From the NCBI GenBank assembly GCA_015680685.1, contig MNCI01030730.1, positions 1-24,496 on the forward strand: a DNA stretch of 24,496 nt, given 5' to 3'. Position numbers and translations under genes: made by a program. Each line of letters opens with the position of its first letter. Position 1 is the first letter of the stretch. Source of the stretch: Gnetum montanum. Lineage: Eukaryota > Streptophyta > Gnetopsida > Gnetales > Gnetaceae. Shown in pieces: positions 1 to 8,415 of this stretch. The notes below the pieces were generated by a model. It was not told where the DNA came from. It saw only the letters and a list, made by a program, of their open reading frames with translations, and ran no database searches.

Positions 1-2
1 AA

Positions 3-330
3 TTTAGGAGAAGAAGCAAATAAGGTTCAAAGAGGAAGAACAAAATATCCAAATCAAAAAAGGGATCCAAGTTAAAATTTAAAAACAAGGAAAAAAACCA
101 TGATAAGAAGTAAGAGAATGACGATGAGAAAGAAAAGACCAAGAAGGAAACAGGTAAAGAAGGCAAGGATCAAGATAGTAGCTCATCTAGTATTTAATGC
201 TTCAAATGTATAGAACAAGAACACAAGCAATGGGAATGTCCACTTCACAAGGCAACCAAGGAAAATGATGTACAAACACTAAAGGTGGAGGAGACATTAA
301 GCCAAGCTCTTTAGAGAGGTAATCCTAATG
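3..330 (+). pseudogene. Ty3/gypsy gag C-terminus with CCHC zinc knuckle (relic)
   Basis: This is the tail of a retrotransposon gag (capsid/nucleocapsid) gene. Reading frame 3 gives a Lys/Glu/Asp-rich linker, then at 198-239 a zinc knuckle C-F-K-C-x4-H-x4-C with all four zinc ligands kept. Such knuckles bind the element's RNA in the particle. In-frame stops occur before and after it (for example TAA just before the first Cys codon), so the gene is dead. The frame continues without a shift into the protease and RT relics downstream, as in a gag-pol polyprotein. The 5' part lies outside the window. The gypsy assignment rests on the downstream domains. Confidence 0.75.
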
Positions 331-344
331 GTCCCATAATTGAG

Positions 345-740
345 AAAGTTTTTACATTGAATTCTTGTGCATTCTTAGGGAATATGAATAGAGGAAAACA
401 TCATACAAGAAAATTTTTTATTCGAATTAAGGCTAGATATTTGCTTAGTGAAGAATGGGTTCATATTTTGATTGATGGAAAAGCCCAAGAAAATGTTATT
501 TTCTCTATGGTAGTTCCTCGATTATGTTTAGTGACAAATCCTCATAATAGATCCTACAAGGTGATAGAGTAATGTATCTTAAAGTTTAAAATTGAAAGTT
601 ATTATGATGCTGTGAATTGTGATATGATACAAACTGATTGTGCTAATGTAATACTTGAAAGGCCTTGGAATTTTGATAATTATGCTCATTTTCATGGAAC
701 AAGGAATGTGTGGAGCGTAGTAAGACTAAATGAAACCCAT
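345..740 (+). pseudogene. Ty3/gypsy aspartic protease (relic)
   Basis: This is the retropepsin domain that would cut the gag-pol polyprotein. In frame 3 the segment ILIDGKAQENVIF (about 468-506) aligns with the family's active-site strand, normally I-D-S-G-A/S. The catalytic Asp is still present, but the following Ser-Gly has become Gly-Lys, so the site is ruined. After a stop at 570-572 the same frame continues with a block ending in ERPWNFD (about 657-677), the counterpart of the family's C-terminal L-G-R-P-W-x-F-D motif. The placement between zinc knuckle and RT supports the call. Length and order fit a chromovirus-like gypsy element. Confidence 0.75.
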
Positions 741-779
741 GAGTTAAGTCACATGAAAGTTGAATAATCAAGGTTAAAA

Positions 780-1203
780 AGCTTCCTTAATACTTTATTA
801 ATTCTTCTTAGGGAGAGAGAATATATTAAGGTACATGAGGAGGCTAGTTTTAGTTTTGTGATTGTATCAACTATTGCTTCTAACCATGATGTTATGCGAG
901 TAGAACTACTAATGGGTGTGTTAGGCTTCAAGGAGTAATTTCCAAATCTGTTTAAAGGAAAATTAGATGAATGACCACCAATGAGGAATGTTCAGAATCA
1001 TATTGATTTCATCCATGGTGCTACCATTCCAAAAGAGAGGGCATACCAAATGACACAAAATCAATAGGCTAAATTGCAAAGGTAGGTAGAGGAGCTACTT
1101 ACGAAAGTCTTCACGAGGGAGCTAGTTTCTCCTTATGTAGTTCCAATAGTACTTATGCCAAAGAAGGATAGTGAAGAATGGAGGATGTGCATTAATTCAA
1201 GGG
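780..1203 (+). pseudogene. Ty3/gypsy reverse transcriptase N-terminus, truncated (relic)
   Basis: Frame 3 holds the protease-RT linker and the first RT motifs. FPNLFKGKLDE and PPMRNVQNHIDFIHGA (about 939-1023) match the gypsy linker that reads F-P-D-x-F ... L-P-P-x-R-x-I-x-H-x-I-D. VSPYVVPIVLMPKKDSEEWR followed by MCINSRA matches RT motif 1. At about 1203 the similarity stops abruptly and family A LTR-like DNA follows, so the YxDD catalytic centre is missing. Stops in frame include a TAG where the family has Gln before the VEELL helix. The break is either an insertion point or a deletion. Confidence 0.8.
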
Positions 1204-1224
1204 CTTCTTCATCTGCTCTGAAGC

Positions 1225-1280
1225 CTTGACGTCAGGTATCCAATGTCAGAGCCTCAACATCGAGTATCTGATGTCGAGGG
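1225..1280. repeat. 28-bp tandem duplication with TGACGTCA palindrome in U3
   Basis: Two adjacent 28-bp units, 1225-1252 and 1253-1280, agree at 17 positions. Ten of the 11 differences are transitions. The first unit carries the palindrome TGACGTCA at 1227-1234, the classic binding core of plant bZIP (TGA/CREB-like) factors. It sits just upstream of the LTR TATA box, where U3 enhancers normally lie. An enhancer role is inferred. Confidence 0.6.
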
Positions 1281-1293
1281 GTATATGCTAGCC

Positions 1294-1301
1294 TATAAAT
1301 A
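1294..1301 (+). promoter_or_regulatory. LTR TATA box, family A copy 1
   Basis: TATAAATA followed by TAGTGCCTAGGC. The same TATA box and following block (TGCCTAGGC) occur at 17812 in the other family A LTR. Conservation in two copies marks it as the retroelement promoter core. Transcription would start about 30 bases downstream. Confidence 0.6.
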
Positions 1302-2027
1302 TAGTGCCTAGGCTCCCAATTTGGCATGAGTTTTTGATAGTTTTTAAATCAAAGTAATTATGCTTTTGTACTTTGCTTCCTCTAGAGTTACAATATTTTC
1401 TAAGTTCCCATAGCAAGAGTCTAAGTGTGTATAGATCTTTCTTTGAACACTAATGTACATAAGAATCACAGTGTGAAAGGAATATAAATGAACTCTTTTG
1501 ATAATCTTTGTAGCATTGAGAATAGATTAATGTTTCCTTTAGTACACTTTACTTTCATGTACATTACTTTAATGCATTTGAATTAAGCAATTAATTTCTA
1601 GTTGTTAATGAACATGGGCACGACCACTTCGAGCATCCATATAGTGCTTGGTAACCTAGCAACGTGTAACGTTTGGTAGCCCAACAATGCTATATGTATT
1701 CAAGAATGTGGGACAGGTACTTGTGTTAGGCTAGCTAGGAAATAGATAAATTAGATCCTAAATTACTCTACCTTTCATTATTTTTTTAGGTGATTAAACT
1801 TATAAAATATAAAATGAGAAAAATCATGTACCTCAGTTACACTTAAACTATACCCTAAAGCTTCATAACTGTAGTTGAGAAGACAAAAAATATTCTCAAT
1901 GCTCATTTCACTTCCTAAAGTAATTAGTGAACTAGAGAACTATAGGTCCATAGAATTCAATCAGATTACATATTAACGTCTTGAAAATTCATATGGTTAG
2001 GCGCAGGGGTACCTCACCATTCATCAT

Positions 2028-2045
2028 TGGCATCGTTGCTAGGGA
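2028..2045 (+). other. Primer-binding site, Athila/Tat type
   Basis: TGGCATCGTTGCTAGGGA matches the plant Athila/Tat-type primer site TGGCGCCGTTGCCGGGGA at 14 of 18 positions, and the four differences are all transitions. That site is usually ascribed to a tRNA-Asp primer. It marks the LTR end and start of the internal leader, and the second family A copy has its equivalent at 18573. Confidence 0.7.
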
Positions 2046-2185
2046 CCTTTTGGTTGTTTTGTGCACTATCTAGGATTTACTAAATAATTAGAAATTGTTA
2101 GAATGAACTTGAGAGTCATATCATATTTTACAATTACTACAACAAAAATTTAAAAGCACACTACATTTTTATCATCTAATTAAAA

Positions 2186-3395
2186 ATGTCTTCTTCTCGT
2201 AGGAGTGCTTCTCCATCTAAGTCTAATGGATCTCATTAGCTAGTGCCTCAATAATATCGAATGGTATATGCTCATCCTAATGAGTATGTACCTAATTTTA
2301 CCTTCATCCTACATTAGGATGAATAGCTATGGTGGCATGACATGAAGGGCAACATTGTATTTCCACCTGATCAATCTATTCTTGCAATGCTTTACCAATC
2401 ACTTATTTGTCTAGGTCTTTCGGAACATCATGTTGAGTATGTTGCGCAAGATAATCATGTAATGGATTAATATCCAACTAAGGCACAATGTCTTTGGGAT
2501 AACTAGTTAGAGAAACATCATGAATTTGTGAAGGGAAAAAAATTTAATGACTCCCGATTCCTGTTGTAGCAAAATGATCACGAGGATCCTTATCTAGAGG
2601 TTTTTCATTTAGTGAAATTTCTCTCTTTGACTTTATTGATAGAGATTAGAACTAGAACCTTCAGTCCATGATTCACAATCCTAATTCTAGTAAGAATGGA
2701 TCCAATGACAAAGAAGGATCCAAAGAGTAAGTCATAGCAAGGATGTAGCCAAGAAACAACATTGTGATCATGGTCATGATCGCTGAAGAGGTGGTAGTAG
2801 GCACTATGATGGTGCTAGTCCTCTTTCCTCTTCCCTTTCATCATCATCATCTTTTGGCTTTGATTGCAAACATAGGAGGTGAGACAATGATGGAGGTGAC
2901 TAAAATAACCGACAGGACCAAAATGACTGAAATGATCAAAATGACCATCAGGGAAGGCATGAACAAGGGTGTGGACATTCAAGAGAGGCACATCATCATG
3001 AATGAAGGAGTAGTAAAGGGCATCATGGGCATCATGATCAAGGACTTGAGGAGCCTTTTCTTGCTACCCAAAGTATGCTCAATATTGTAGAGGTAGTAGA
3101 AATTCCAACAAGACACATGAAGGATAGTTGGATGAAAAGGCTAGACATGAACAATATTCCTTAGTTTGAAGGACGATATAACTTTGATCATAGAACCATC
3201 TCTAAGCTTTTCAAGATGCTTATGTCTTGCAGAACATAGAGAATGAGTGGCAAAAGCTTAAGTTATTCCCATGGACATTCATTAAAGAATCCAAAAACTG
3301 GTACTAGTCCTTAAAGACAAAATCTATCAAGTGATGGAGTACCATGCTTGAATTATTCAATAAGAAATATCAAATAGAAAAATGTAGCTCTCTAA
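2186..3395 (+). pseudogene. Family A gag (relic, 3' truncated)
   Basis: Capsid-type gag of an Athila/Tat-like gypsy element, starting at ATG 2186 about 140 bases after the primer site. It aligns with the copy at 18708-19930. Both begin M-S-(S/P)-S, have a TFILH block, a stretch rich in His, Asp and Arg followed by a run of Ser, and a conserved RLDMNNIP-(R/stop)-FEG motif (about 3139-3174 here). The end reads MLELFNKKYQIEK (about 3340-3380), part of the helix found in plant gag capsid domains. There are many stops and frame changes. Similarity ends near 3395, where the sequence passes directly into the middle of an LTR; protease and pol are gone. Confidence 0.75.
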
Positions 3396-4075
3396 CTCTT
3401 ACAGTAGGAGTCAAAGAATGTATAGGTCTTTATTCAAGAATTGTTGTACTTGAGCACAACAATGTGTGTGGAAATAAAGATGAGCTTTCTAATAAACCTT
3501 GCAGCACTTTAAAATAGATTAGTTATTTCCTTTATGCATTTAATATTTTATGCAAATTTCTTTAATGTTTTAAGTAATGAAGTGATTAATTAAGATAGAA
3601 TACGCTAAATTAGATAGTGATTAATTAAGCACATAAGTACGACCACTTTGAGCATACACTTGGCACTTAGGAATCTCAATAATGCTTAATGTTTGGTAAA
3701 CTAGTAGCATTAAACATGTTCAAGATGTGTAGAACAAGTGGGAATGGATGCTTATGTTAGGATTACTTTAATGTTAACTAGTTAAATTAAATTAGCAATT
3801 AAATATCCTTTATTATTTATTATTTATTCTTAGGTGACTTAGAGCATAAAACATAAAAATGATAAAAATCATATGCCTTAGTTGCACTTACCCATACCTT
3901 TGCATTTCACAAGTGTAATTAGGAAGACAACGGTTACAATGATTAGCTTGACATTCTAAAGACCAGTGTATTTCGAAGCCTATAAGTCTAGGGAATTCGA
4001 CTAGATCATGCATAAACCCTTAGTCATCCATATGATTGGGCATAGGGTCTACTCACTACTCATCAATAATCTAAG
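3396..4075 (+). repeat. Partial LTR, family A copy 1 (U3-less)
   Basis: Matches the LTR at 17915-18572 along most of its length: TCTTTATTCAAGAATT, AATAAAGATGAGCT, GGGAATGGATGCT, TGTTAGGATTA, AAAAATCATATG and GGAATTCGACT are shared. The part before the TATA box and the TATA box itself are missing, because gag at 3395 joins the LTR partway in. The tail near 4060-4075 only loosely resembles a primer site, so whether a second element began here is unclear. Confidence 0.75.
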
Positions 4076-4191
4076 GCATCAACCATTACTAATGTTCATC
4101 AAACTTGATCAAACCATAACTTATGGTAATATGCCATAATTCATGGTCTTTATCAAGAATAAGGTAGAAGTGTCACTACTTATGACATCAT

Positions 4192-4335
4192 TGTGGTTCA
4201 CTTGTGAAATTCTTAGTTTGAATAATTTTTTATTTTATCAAACCACAACCTATGGTACCCTTTTGATTTACTAGTGGAATCCTCAATTTGAATTTTTTTC
4301 TCTATTCTAACAAACTAGAACCTAAGATTAGATTG
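4192..4335. repeat. Degenerate ~72-bp tandem duplication
   Basis: Two neighbouring units, about 4192-4263 and 4264-4335. Each reads roughly TGgTTCACTtGTGgAAT, then CTTaGTTTGAAT, a T-rich stretch, then CAAACcAcAACCTA. They lie just upstream of a copia-type primer site, so they are probably inside that element's LTR. Boundaries are approximate. Confidence 0.5.
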
Positions 4336-4475
4336 TCTTCTTTGATCACAACTTGACCATGACTCATGATAAATTATATTTTCAACATTTTGCATCATAT
4401 TTTCATCATTTTGCACCTATTTTTATCAAATTTTTGAATTTACAACATCTGAATGTTAAACCAAAATAGTAACAC

Positions 4476-4488
4476 TCATATTAGAGCT
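4476..4488 (+). other. Copia-type primer-binding site (initiator Met tRNA)
   Basis: TCATATTAGAGCT followed by AGG matches the plant tRNA-iMet primer site TGGTATCAGAGCT at 10 of 13 positions and continues with AGGACC as in many copia elements. An ATG lies ten bases on, and a copia gag relic follows. This places the LTR end near 4475; its start is not visible but cannot lie before about 4076. Confidence 0.5.
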
Positions 4489-4497
4489 AGGACCATC

Positions 4498-5340
4498 ATG
4501 AGTTGAAATAAGGAAATTTTCAAAAATACAATCATTTTTAATAGGATCCAAGACATTATTCTATTGAAGAACATGATAAAAGAGCTCCTTACAGTGAAAG
4601 ATGTTAGGGAATTAATTGAAATAAGTGTTATTCCTTCTAATCCTACTATAAACAAAAACAATGAAGAAGATGATAATCCGTCTAAGATTGAAATATAAGA
4701 ACTTGAGAAAAGGAAAAAGAAACACTCTCTTGCAAGGATGATCGCTATATTCAATGTTTTTGAAACAATAGCAAGAATATTATGCTCCTTCAAGAGATAT
4801 AAAGAAATATGGAAGAGACTTTGCTTAAACTATCTTGACAACACTGAAAATCAATACATTAAAAAACTCTTGTGCAAAATCCAATTTGAAAAACTTGAGA
4901 TAAAAAAGGAAGAACATATGGAATATTTTTTTAAGAGAAGGTATGAATGTGAGTTTAGATGTGGCTTCAATCAACACCAAAAGTTCTAAAAAGTGGTTGC
5001 AACACTATACAATGATAAAAGATATTTTAACTTGATGATGAATTTCTTTCAAAGAAAAGAATTCAAGCAACCTGCAATTGATTATATAGTCTTACAAATC
5101 ATAATACTAAACTTAAGGATAGATAATAATGATAAAGAACTAATAGAGGTAGAGGAAGAATTAATAAAATAAATTTCAAGCATAAAAATTTTTAGTATAA
5201 TCAAGACATGACTGAGAATCCCACTAAAGAAATAACCAAAATAGAGGAATATACAAAGCAATAACTTCTCCATTCCATTGTGTAGATTTTGAAAAAGAAA
5301 ATGATCCACTATAAAGTCTAGGTAGGCAAAAAATTAACTT
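4498..5340 (+). pseudogene. Ty1/copia gag (UBN2-like capsid) relic
   Basis: The capsid gene of a copia retrotransposon. Frame 1 from 4738 to 4989 gives 83 residues with the typical order of the UBN2/Retrotran_gag family: a tryptophan helix (IWKRL), then KLLCKIQFEKLEIKKEEHM, then EYFFKRRYECEF, corresponding to the family's 'L-x-x-x-F-E-x-L-K-M-x-E-x-E-S-I-x-x-Y-F' helix pair. The frame continues beyond its stop with more capsid-like sequence to about 5170. A TCFKSK...RH stretch near 5340 may be the remains of a zinc knuckle, which I cannot confirm. Stops are frequent. The position behind a primer site and before a copia protease supports the call. Confidence 0.75.
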
Positions 5341-5454
5341 TAACATGCTTCAAGTCCAAGACATTAGAAAAGAGAAGGCATCAACTTTAACTAAAGAATA
5401 CAATCAGAGTAATCACAATGATTTTAATTTCAATACAAAAATTAAATAAGAATC

Positions 5455-5830
5455 ATGATAGTTGACAACAGATGTTGAAAATACATGGCTTCTCACAAAT
5501 CCTATATTCTTAGCTACAAATGGAACAAAACTGGCAACATCAAAATTGGTGATGATAATTTTTTTAATATAGAAGAAATAGGAGATTGCATTGTAAAACT
5601 CTCCAGCAACAAAGTCATAGCTATAATTGAAGTATTCCATGTACCAAATTTGTCAAATTCATTGCTTTCAATACTACAAATGGCTAGAAAAAATTTAATG
5701 TGAGTTTTAGGAATGAAAGGTGTACTATTACAAAACCAAATGGAGAAGAGGTCATCAGAATTAAGGCTTAGAACATCTCAATCTACTATATATACTGTGA
5801 TTATTCTGGTTTTTAAGGCAATCTGACATC
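5455..5830 (+). pseudogene. Ty1/copia protease / GAG-pre-integrase relic
   Basis: The strand that in copia proteases carries D-S-G-A is hard to recognise here (around 5458-5490, LTTDVENTW in a shifted frame). Downstream, frame 1 (5485-5703) shows GNIKIGDDNFFNIEEIGD, then IEVFHVPNLSNSLLSI. This is the very characteristic copia sequence I-x-I-G-D/N-G ... I-x-x-V-L-H-V-P-x-L-x-x-N-L-L-S. It lies in the same frame as the gag relic. A TGA at 5701 ends it, and the pre-integrase zinc finger, integrase and RT are absent. The next recognisable element is on the other strand. Confidence 0.8.
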
Positions 5831-6064
5831 ATTAATGATAGTCAAGTTCCAAAAGTCTATTATTTAAATAACAATACCAGAAGACAAATCAGATAGCATT
5901 ATATCCCAAATAATATCGAACAATTAGCATCCATTTTAAACTTCCATAAACGATAATCTAACCATCAAACCACGAGCTTTGTTAGATGATAAGCCTTGGT
6001 TCTGTACAATGTTTAGGAAACAAGGAAACGCAACATATATGGTCAGGTCAAAAGTGTTAACCAT
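5831..6064. other. Stretch without a recognisable gene
   Basis: AT-rich DNA between the plus-strand copia protease relic and a minus-strand primer site. If the latter is real, this stretch would be the leader or gag start of that minus-strand element. No gag motif is recognisable on the minus strand. Confidence 0.4.
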
Positions 6065-6430
6065 GTTCCGATACCAGTTGTTGTTTCCTGAATGCACCTA
6101 AAGACACTAAGGAGGAGGGTGAATCAGGGCCTTAAACAAAAATTTGAGCTAATTTGAGATCAGTGGAAAGTAAATAATTCTTCATGTAACTACTTTTTAG
6201 CATTCAAATTGGATATACGTTATTCCAAAGCAAGTCTCTATTAACTCAACCAGTAATAAAGTAAATGCCATTCTTCAACTGATTACTTTTTAACATTGAA
6301 ATTGAATGCACGCTAATTTTAAGATTCTAAAGCACATCTGTATTGTCACGACCAGAAAAGCAAATGCGGTTCTAAAGCACGTTAGTGGATTAGTTTCCTG
6401 CTGTGAAAAATGTGTTGGCAGTGATTCATC
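6065..6430 (-). repeat. Minus-strand copia-like primer site and LTR end
   Basis: Read on the minus strand, 6064-6076 is TGGTATCGGAACA, 10 of 13 matches to the initiator-Met primer site. Immediately beyond it in LTR direction come CAACAA and then the reverse complement of a GAGGAGGGTGAATC block. That block resembles a common start of plant copia-like LTR copies seen in reverse. The far edge is unknown; I stop at about 6430, where the metacaspase upstream region seems to begin. No coding part of this element is recognisable. Confidence 0.4.
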
Positions 6431-6516
6431 TTGCGTCTCATCATCGAACGCTGAAAAACACACCTTATCAACCTCCTAAATGATCTCTCTGCTCTCCTAC
6501 TTCTCTTTGATGATGT

Positions 6517-6524
6517 TATATAAA
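6517..6524 (+). promoter_or_regulatory. TATA box of the metacaspase pseudogene
   Basis: TATATAAA lies 108 bases upstream of the metacaspase ATG at 6632. This gives a predicted start near 6550 and a leader of about 80 bases, normal for a plant gene. The intervening DNA (6525-6631) is purine-rich, unlike the flanking repeats. The presence of a promoter argues against a processed (reverse-transcribed) copy. Confidence 0.55.
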
Positions 6525-6631
6525 CAGGAGGCAGATTGATACCATGGCATCATCCTCCAATAAGAAAAGAAAACAGAGAGAGATTGTGCAAGAGGTTAAG
6601 GGCGTAACAGATTAAAGATTTTAGAAAAAAC

Positions 6632-6778
6632 ATGGAAAAGCCAAGCCGCTACGCATTGGTGGTGGGTTGTAACTCTAATGGTTTGCTGCACGGCTGGATC
6701 AACGACGTTAACTACATAACGAAGATGTTGCTGACGCACTTCAGCACTACTAACATTACTACGCTGGTGGAAACCAAA
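6632..6778 (+). pseudogene. Metacaspase N-terminal segment
   Basis: From the ATG, 49 codons read MEKPSRYALVVGCN, then HGWINDVNYITKMLL, then NITTLVETK. This matches the start of type II metacaspases: (K/R)-A-L-L-I-G-C-N ... L-x-G-C-I-N-D-V ... M ... L, then D-I-T-x-L-I-D-T-D. The usual Y-P-G-T loop after GCN is shortened, and Cys in G-C-I-N-D is Trp. The segment has no stop and is richer in G and C than its surroundings. Similarity ends at about 6778; the following bases translate only on the minus strand as a gypsy fragment. Confidence 0.8.
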
Positions 6779-6779
6779 G

Positions 6780-7250
6780 TCCCTAAATTCACGATGATGC
6801 AAATTCATCATAAAATCATGGGCTTTTGTCATCAACTTTTGCCTTAATTCTTCAGAGAAAATGCAAATTCTAATCCCTCTACATAATAAACTGTCAAGGT
6901 GTAAGCTATGATCTTCGTCCACCATCTTATGGTGAACATTTTTAATCTCACAACATGATGGTTCTATCCAATGGTGTTCACAATATAACTTCAACCATGA
7001 CAAGATTTCATCAAAATCTAGGTCTCTAGCATAGTTCACATTATTTGGATACAATTCCTTGATGGTGACTTCAATTAGAAATAGGTTCTATTTCCTTAAA
7101 GCATCTGCAATTTAATTATGACTCTTATTTTTATGCTTAATAAGAAATTTAGATACTTGAAATTCTTCCACCCACTTCATGTGTTTGGTGTAAACCTTCA
7201 ATTGCTTTTGAATAAATTGTAGAGCATTGTGGTTAATGTTGGTGTAGGAA
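6780..7250 (-). pseudogene. Ty3/gypsy RNase H end and integrase zinc domain (relic, minus strand)
   Basis: Minus-strand frame, read from 7250 down. A block with NALQFIQKQLK, HMKWVEEFQVSKF and LIKHKNKSHN-stop-IADALRK is the C-terminal part of gypsy RNase H, whose family motif is W-x-x-x-L-Q-x-x-x-F-x-I-x-H-K-x-G-x-x-N-x-x-A-D-A-L-S-R. After a linker comes LLCRGIRICIF, then ELRQKLMTKAHDFMM, the H2C2 zinc domain that starts integrase, where the family has L-x-x-x-x-H. RT before it and the catalytic integrase core after it are absent. At least two stops interrupt the reading frame. It abuts the metacaspase segment on the left and an LTR on the right. Confidence 0.8.
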
Positions 7251-7515
7251 CACTTCCCTTGATTCCCTTATGCTTTGTCCTACAAGTTGTTTTCGTAGGT
7301 TTCAAACATCAAGAAGATATGGATGAGTGTGCCTTCTTAATGTGTATCTTCTTGTATTGATTTTGTTGATGATGCTTCCTGGATATTTTGGCATGCTTCA
7401 GGGTGTTTTGGGCTCATTTTGATAAGTCTATGGGATTCCAGGATCTATGAGACTTGTTTGGAGGAATTCGGAGAATCCAGATATTAAAAAAAGCATTTTT
7501 GTATTTAGCCTTGGT

Positions 7516-7582
7516 AGGTGAGATGTCCCACCATGAACTGGGATGTCTAGGTGAGATGTCCCATCATGAACTAAGATGTCCC
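7516..7582. repeat. 33-bp tandem duplication inside family B LTR
   Basis: Units 7516-7548 and 7549-7582 each read AGGTGAGATGTCCCA, then CATGAACT, then a second GATGTC. They differ at only a few positions. Each unit holds two GATGTC words. Such duplications are common in U3 enhancers. Confidence 0.75.
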
Positions 7583-7674
7583 AAGTGTGCATGCGACATC
7601 TCAAGCAAGCCGTCCTACTAGAACTTGAGACGTCTTAAGATCAAATAGGACATCACAAAAAAATAGTAGACGTC
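7522..7674. promoter_or_regulatory. Cluster of eight GAYGTC words in family B LTR
   Basis: GATGTC, GACGTC or the reverse complement GACATC start at 7522, 7542, 7555, 7575, 7595, 7629, 7649 and 7669. Spacing is often 20 bases or near 13-20. GACGTC is the plant bZIP C-box core, and GATGTC/GACATC is its C-to-T decayed form. A U3 enhancer array is the likely role, which is an inference. Confidence 0.55.
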
Positions 7675-8356
7675 TTAGCTGAGAGCTAGGTTTTCACAAG
7701 AGAAAAGTTAGAGATGACCCAAATAGATTAGGAAAATACCAAAAATACCCATCCCAATTTTGGAAATAGCTAGAACATGATGGAAAAAAATGGAAATAGC
7801 TAGCAAGAAGGTGAGAAGACTTGGGAAGCATTTGGAAAACCTTAGTGTAAGTTATGGAAAGATTTCTAGGATTCTTATCTTCTAGTTTGGCATGAATATT
7901 GATGTATTCATCATTTTTGATATGGGATGAGTTAGAGAAAATGCACTTAAGAGTAGAGAGTTGAGCAAGAGAAAGTAGTGGATACATTAGGTGAGTGCAA
8001 TTGGTCATTGCAACTCCAAGATCAGCTTGTAGTATGTTGGTCTATGCTTCATTTTTTTATATCTCACTTGTGAGTTGAGATCTCAGTTTTGGATTATGGG
8101 AGAAATTTTCTATTGATTGTGTCTTGCATTAAGAACATCCATTATGTGGTAGTAGAGCCTCATGATCTACAATATCATTTAAGCAACACAGGTTTTGAAT
8201 GTTGTGGATTGTGGAAACCCAATTGTAATCTTCTACATGCATTGATTGAAGATATCTAGTTTTCTTGTTTTCTAGCAAATGCTTTTTTCTTTGCATAATA
8301 TCTAGATTTAGTATTCGAAGGTGATTTATTTGGGAGTAAACCTACTCTAGTGTTAT

Positions 8357-8369
8357 TGTTATCAAAGCC
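8357..8369 (+). other. Primer-binding site (initiator Met tRNA type)
   Basis: TGTTATCAAAGCC differs from the plant initiator-Met primer site TGGTATCAGAGCC at two positions. It lies 47 bases before a gag ATG (8416). Together these set the end of the family B LTR. Confidence 0.65.
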
Positions 8370-8415
8370 TAATTTTTACTACTTGAAAAGTGGTTGAGGA
8401 TTTTGTCAATTTCAA

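Larger units (their letters stand above)
1204..2027 (+). repeat. Long terminal repeat, family A copy 1 (5' LTR)
   Basis: Non-coding DNA that aligns by eye with 3396-4075 and with 17812-18572. Shared blocks are the TATA box with CCTATAAATA, a CGACCACTTCGAGCAT-like block near 1622, GTGTTAGG near 1724, and GGGTACCTCACCA at about 2007. A tRNA-like primer-binding site follows at 2028, which fixes the 3' end within a few bases. The left edge is uncertain: no clear TG start is visible, and 1204 is simply where RT similarity ends. This copy differs more from the second LTR of the same stretch than that LTR differs from the one near 18000. Confidence 0.75.
7239..8355 (+). repeat. Ty3/gypsy LTR, family B
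   Basis: About 1.1 kb of non-coding DNA that begins near a TGTTGG (7239) at the edge of the minus-strand gypsy fragment. It ends at a primer-binding site (8357). It contains a cluster of GAYGTC words and a 33-bp tandem duplication (separate entry). The 5' edge is not certain, because RNase H-like codons can be read to about 7250. No second copy of this LTR is visible in the window, so the element has lost its 3' half. Confidence 0.55.

Noticed and set aside
2764-3090. 108-residue open frame rich in Met and Ile
   Set aside because: It is a shadow of the family A gag: the aligned copy at 19300-19420 keeps the other frame (His/Asp/Arg then Ser).
6596-7054. 152-residue minus-strand open frame taken as one protein
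   Set aside because: Only the part above about 6780 is gypsy. The rest is the antisense of the metacaspase segment, so it is a chance fusion.
7694-8008. 104-residue minus-strand open frame
   Set aside because: It lies inside the family B LTR and shows no motif.
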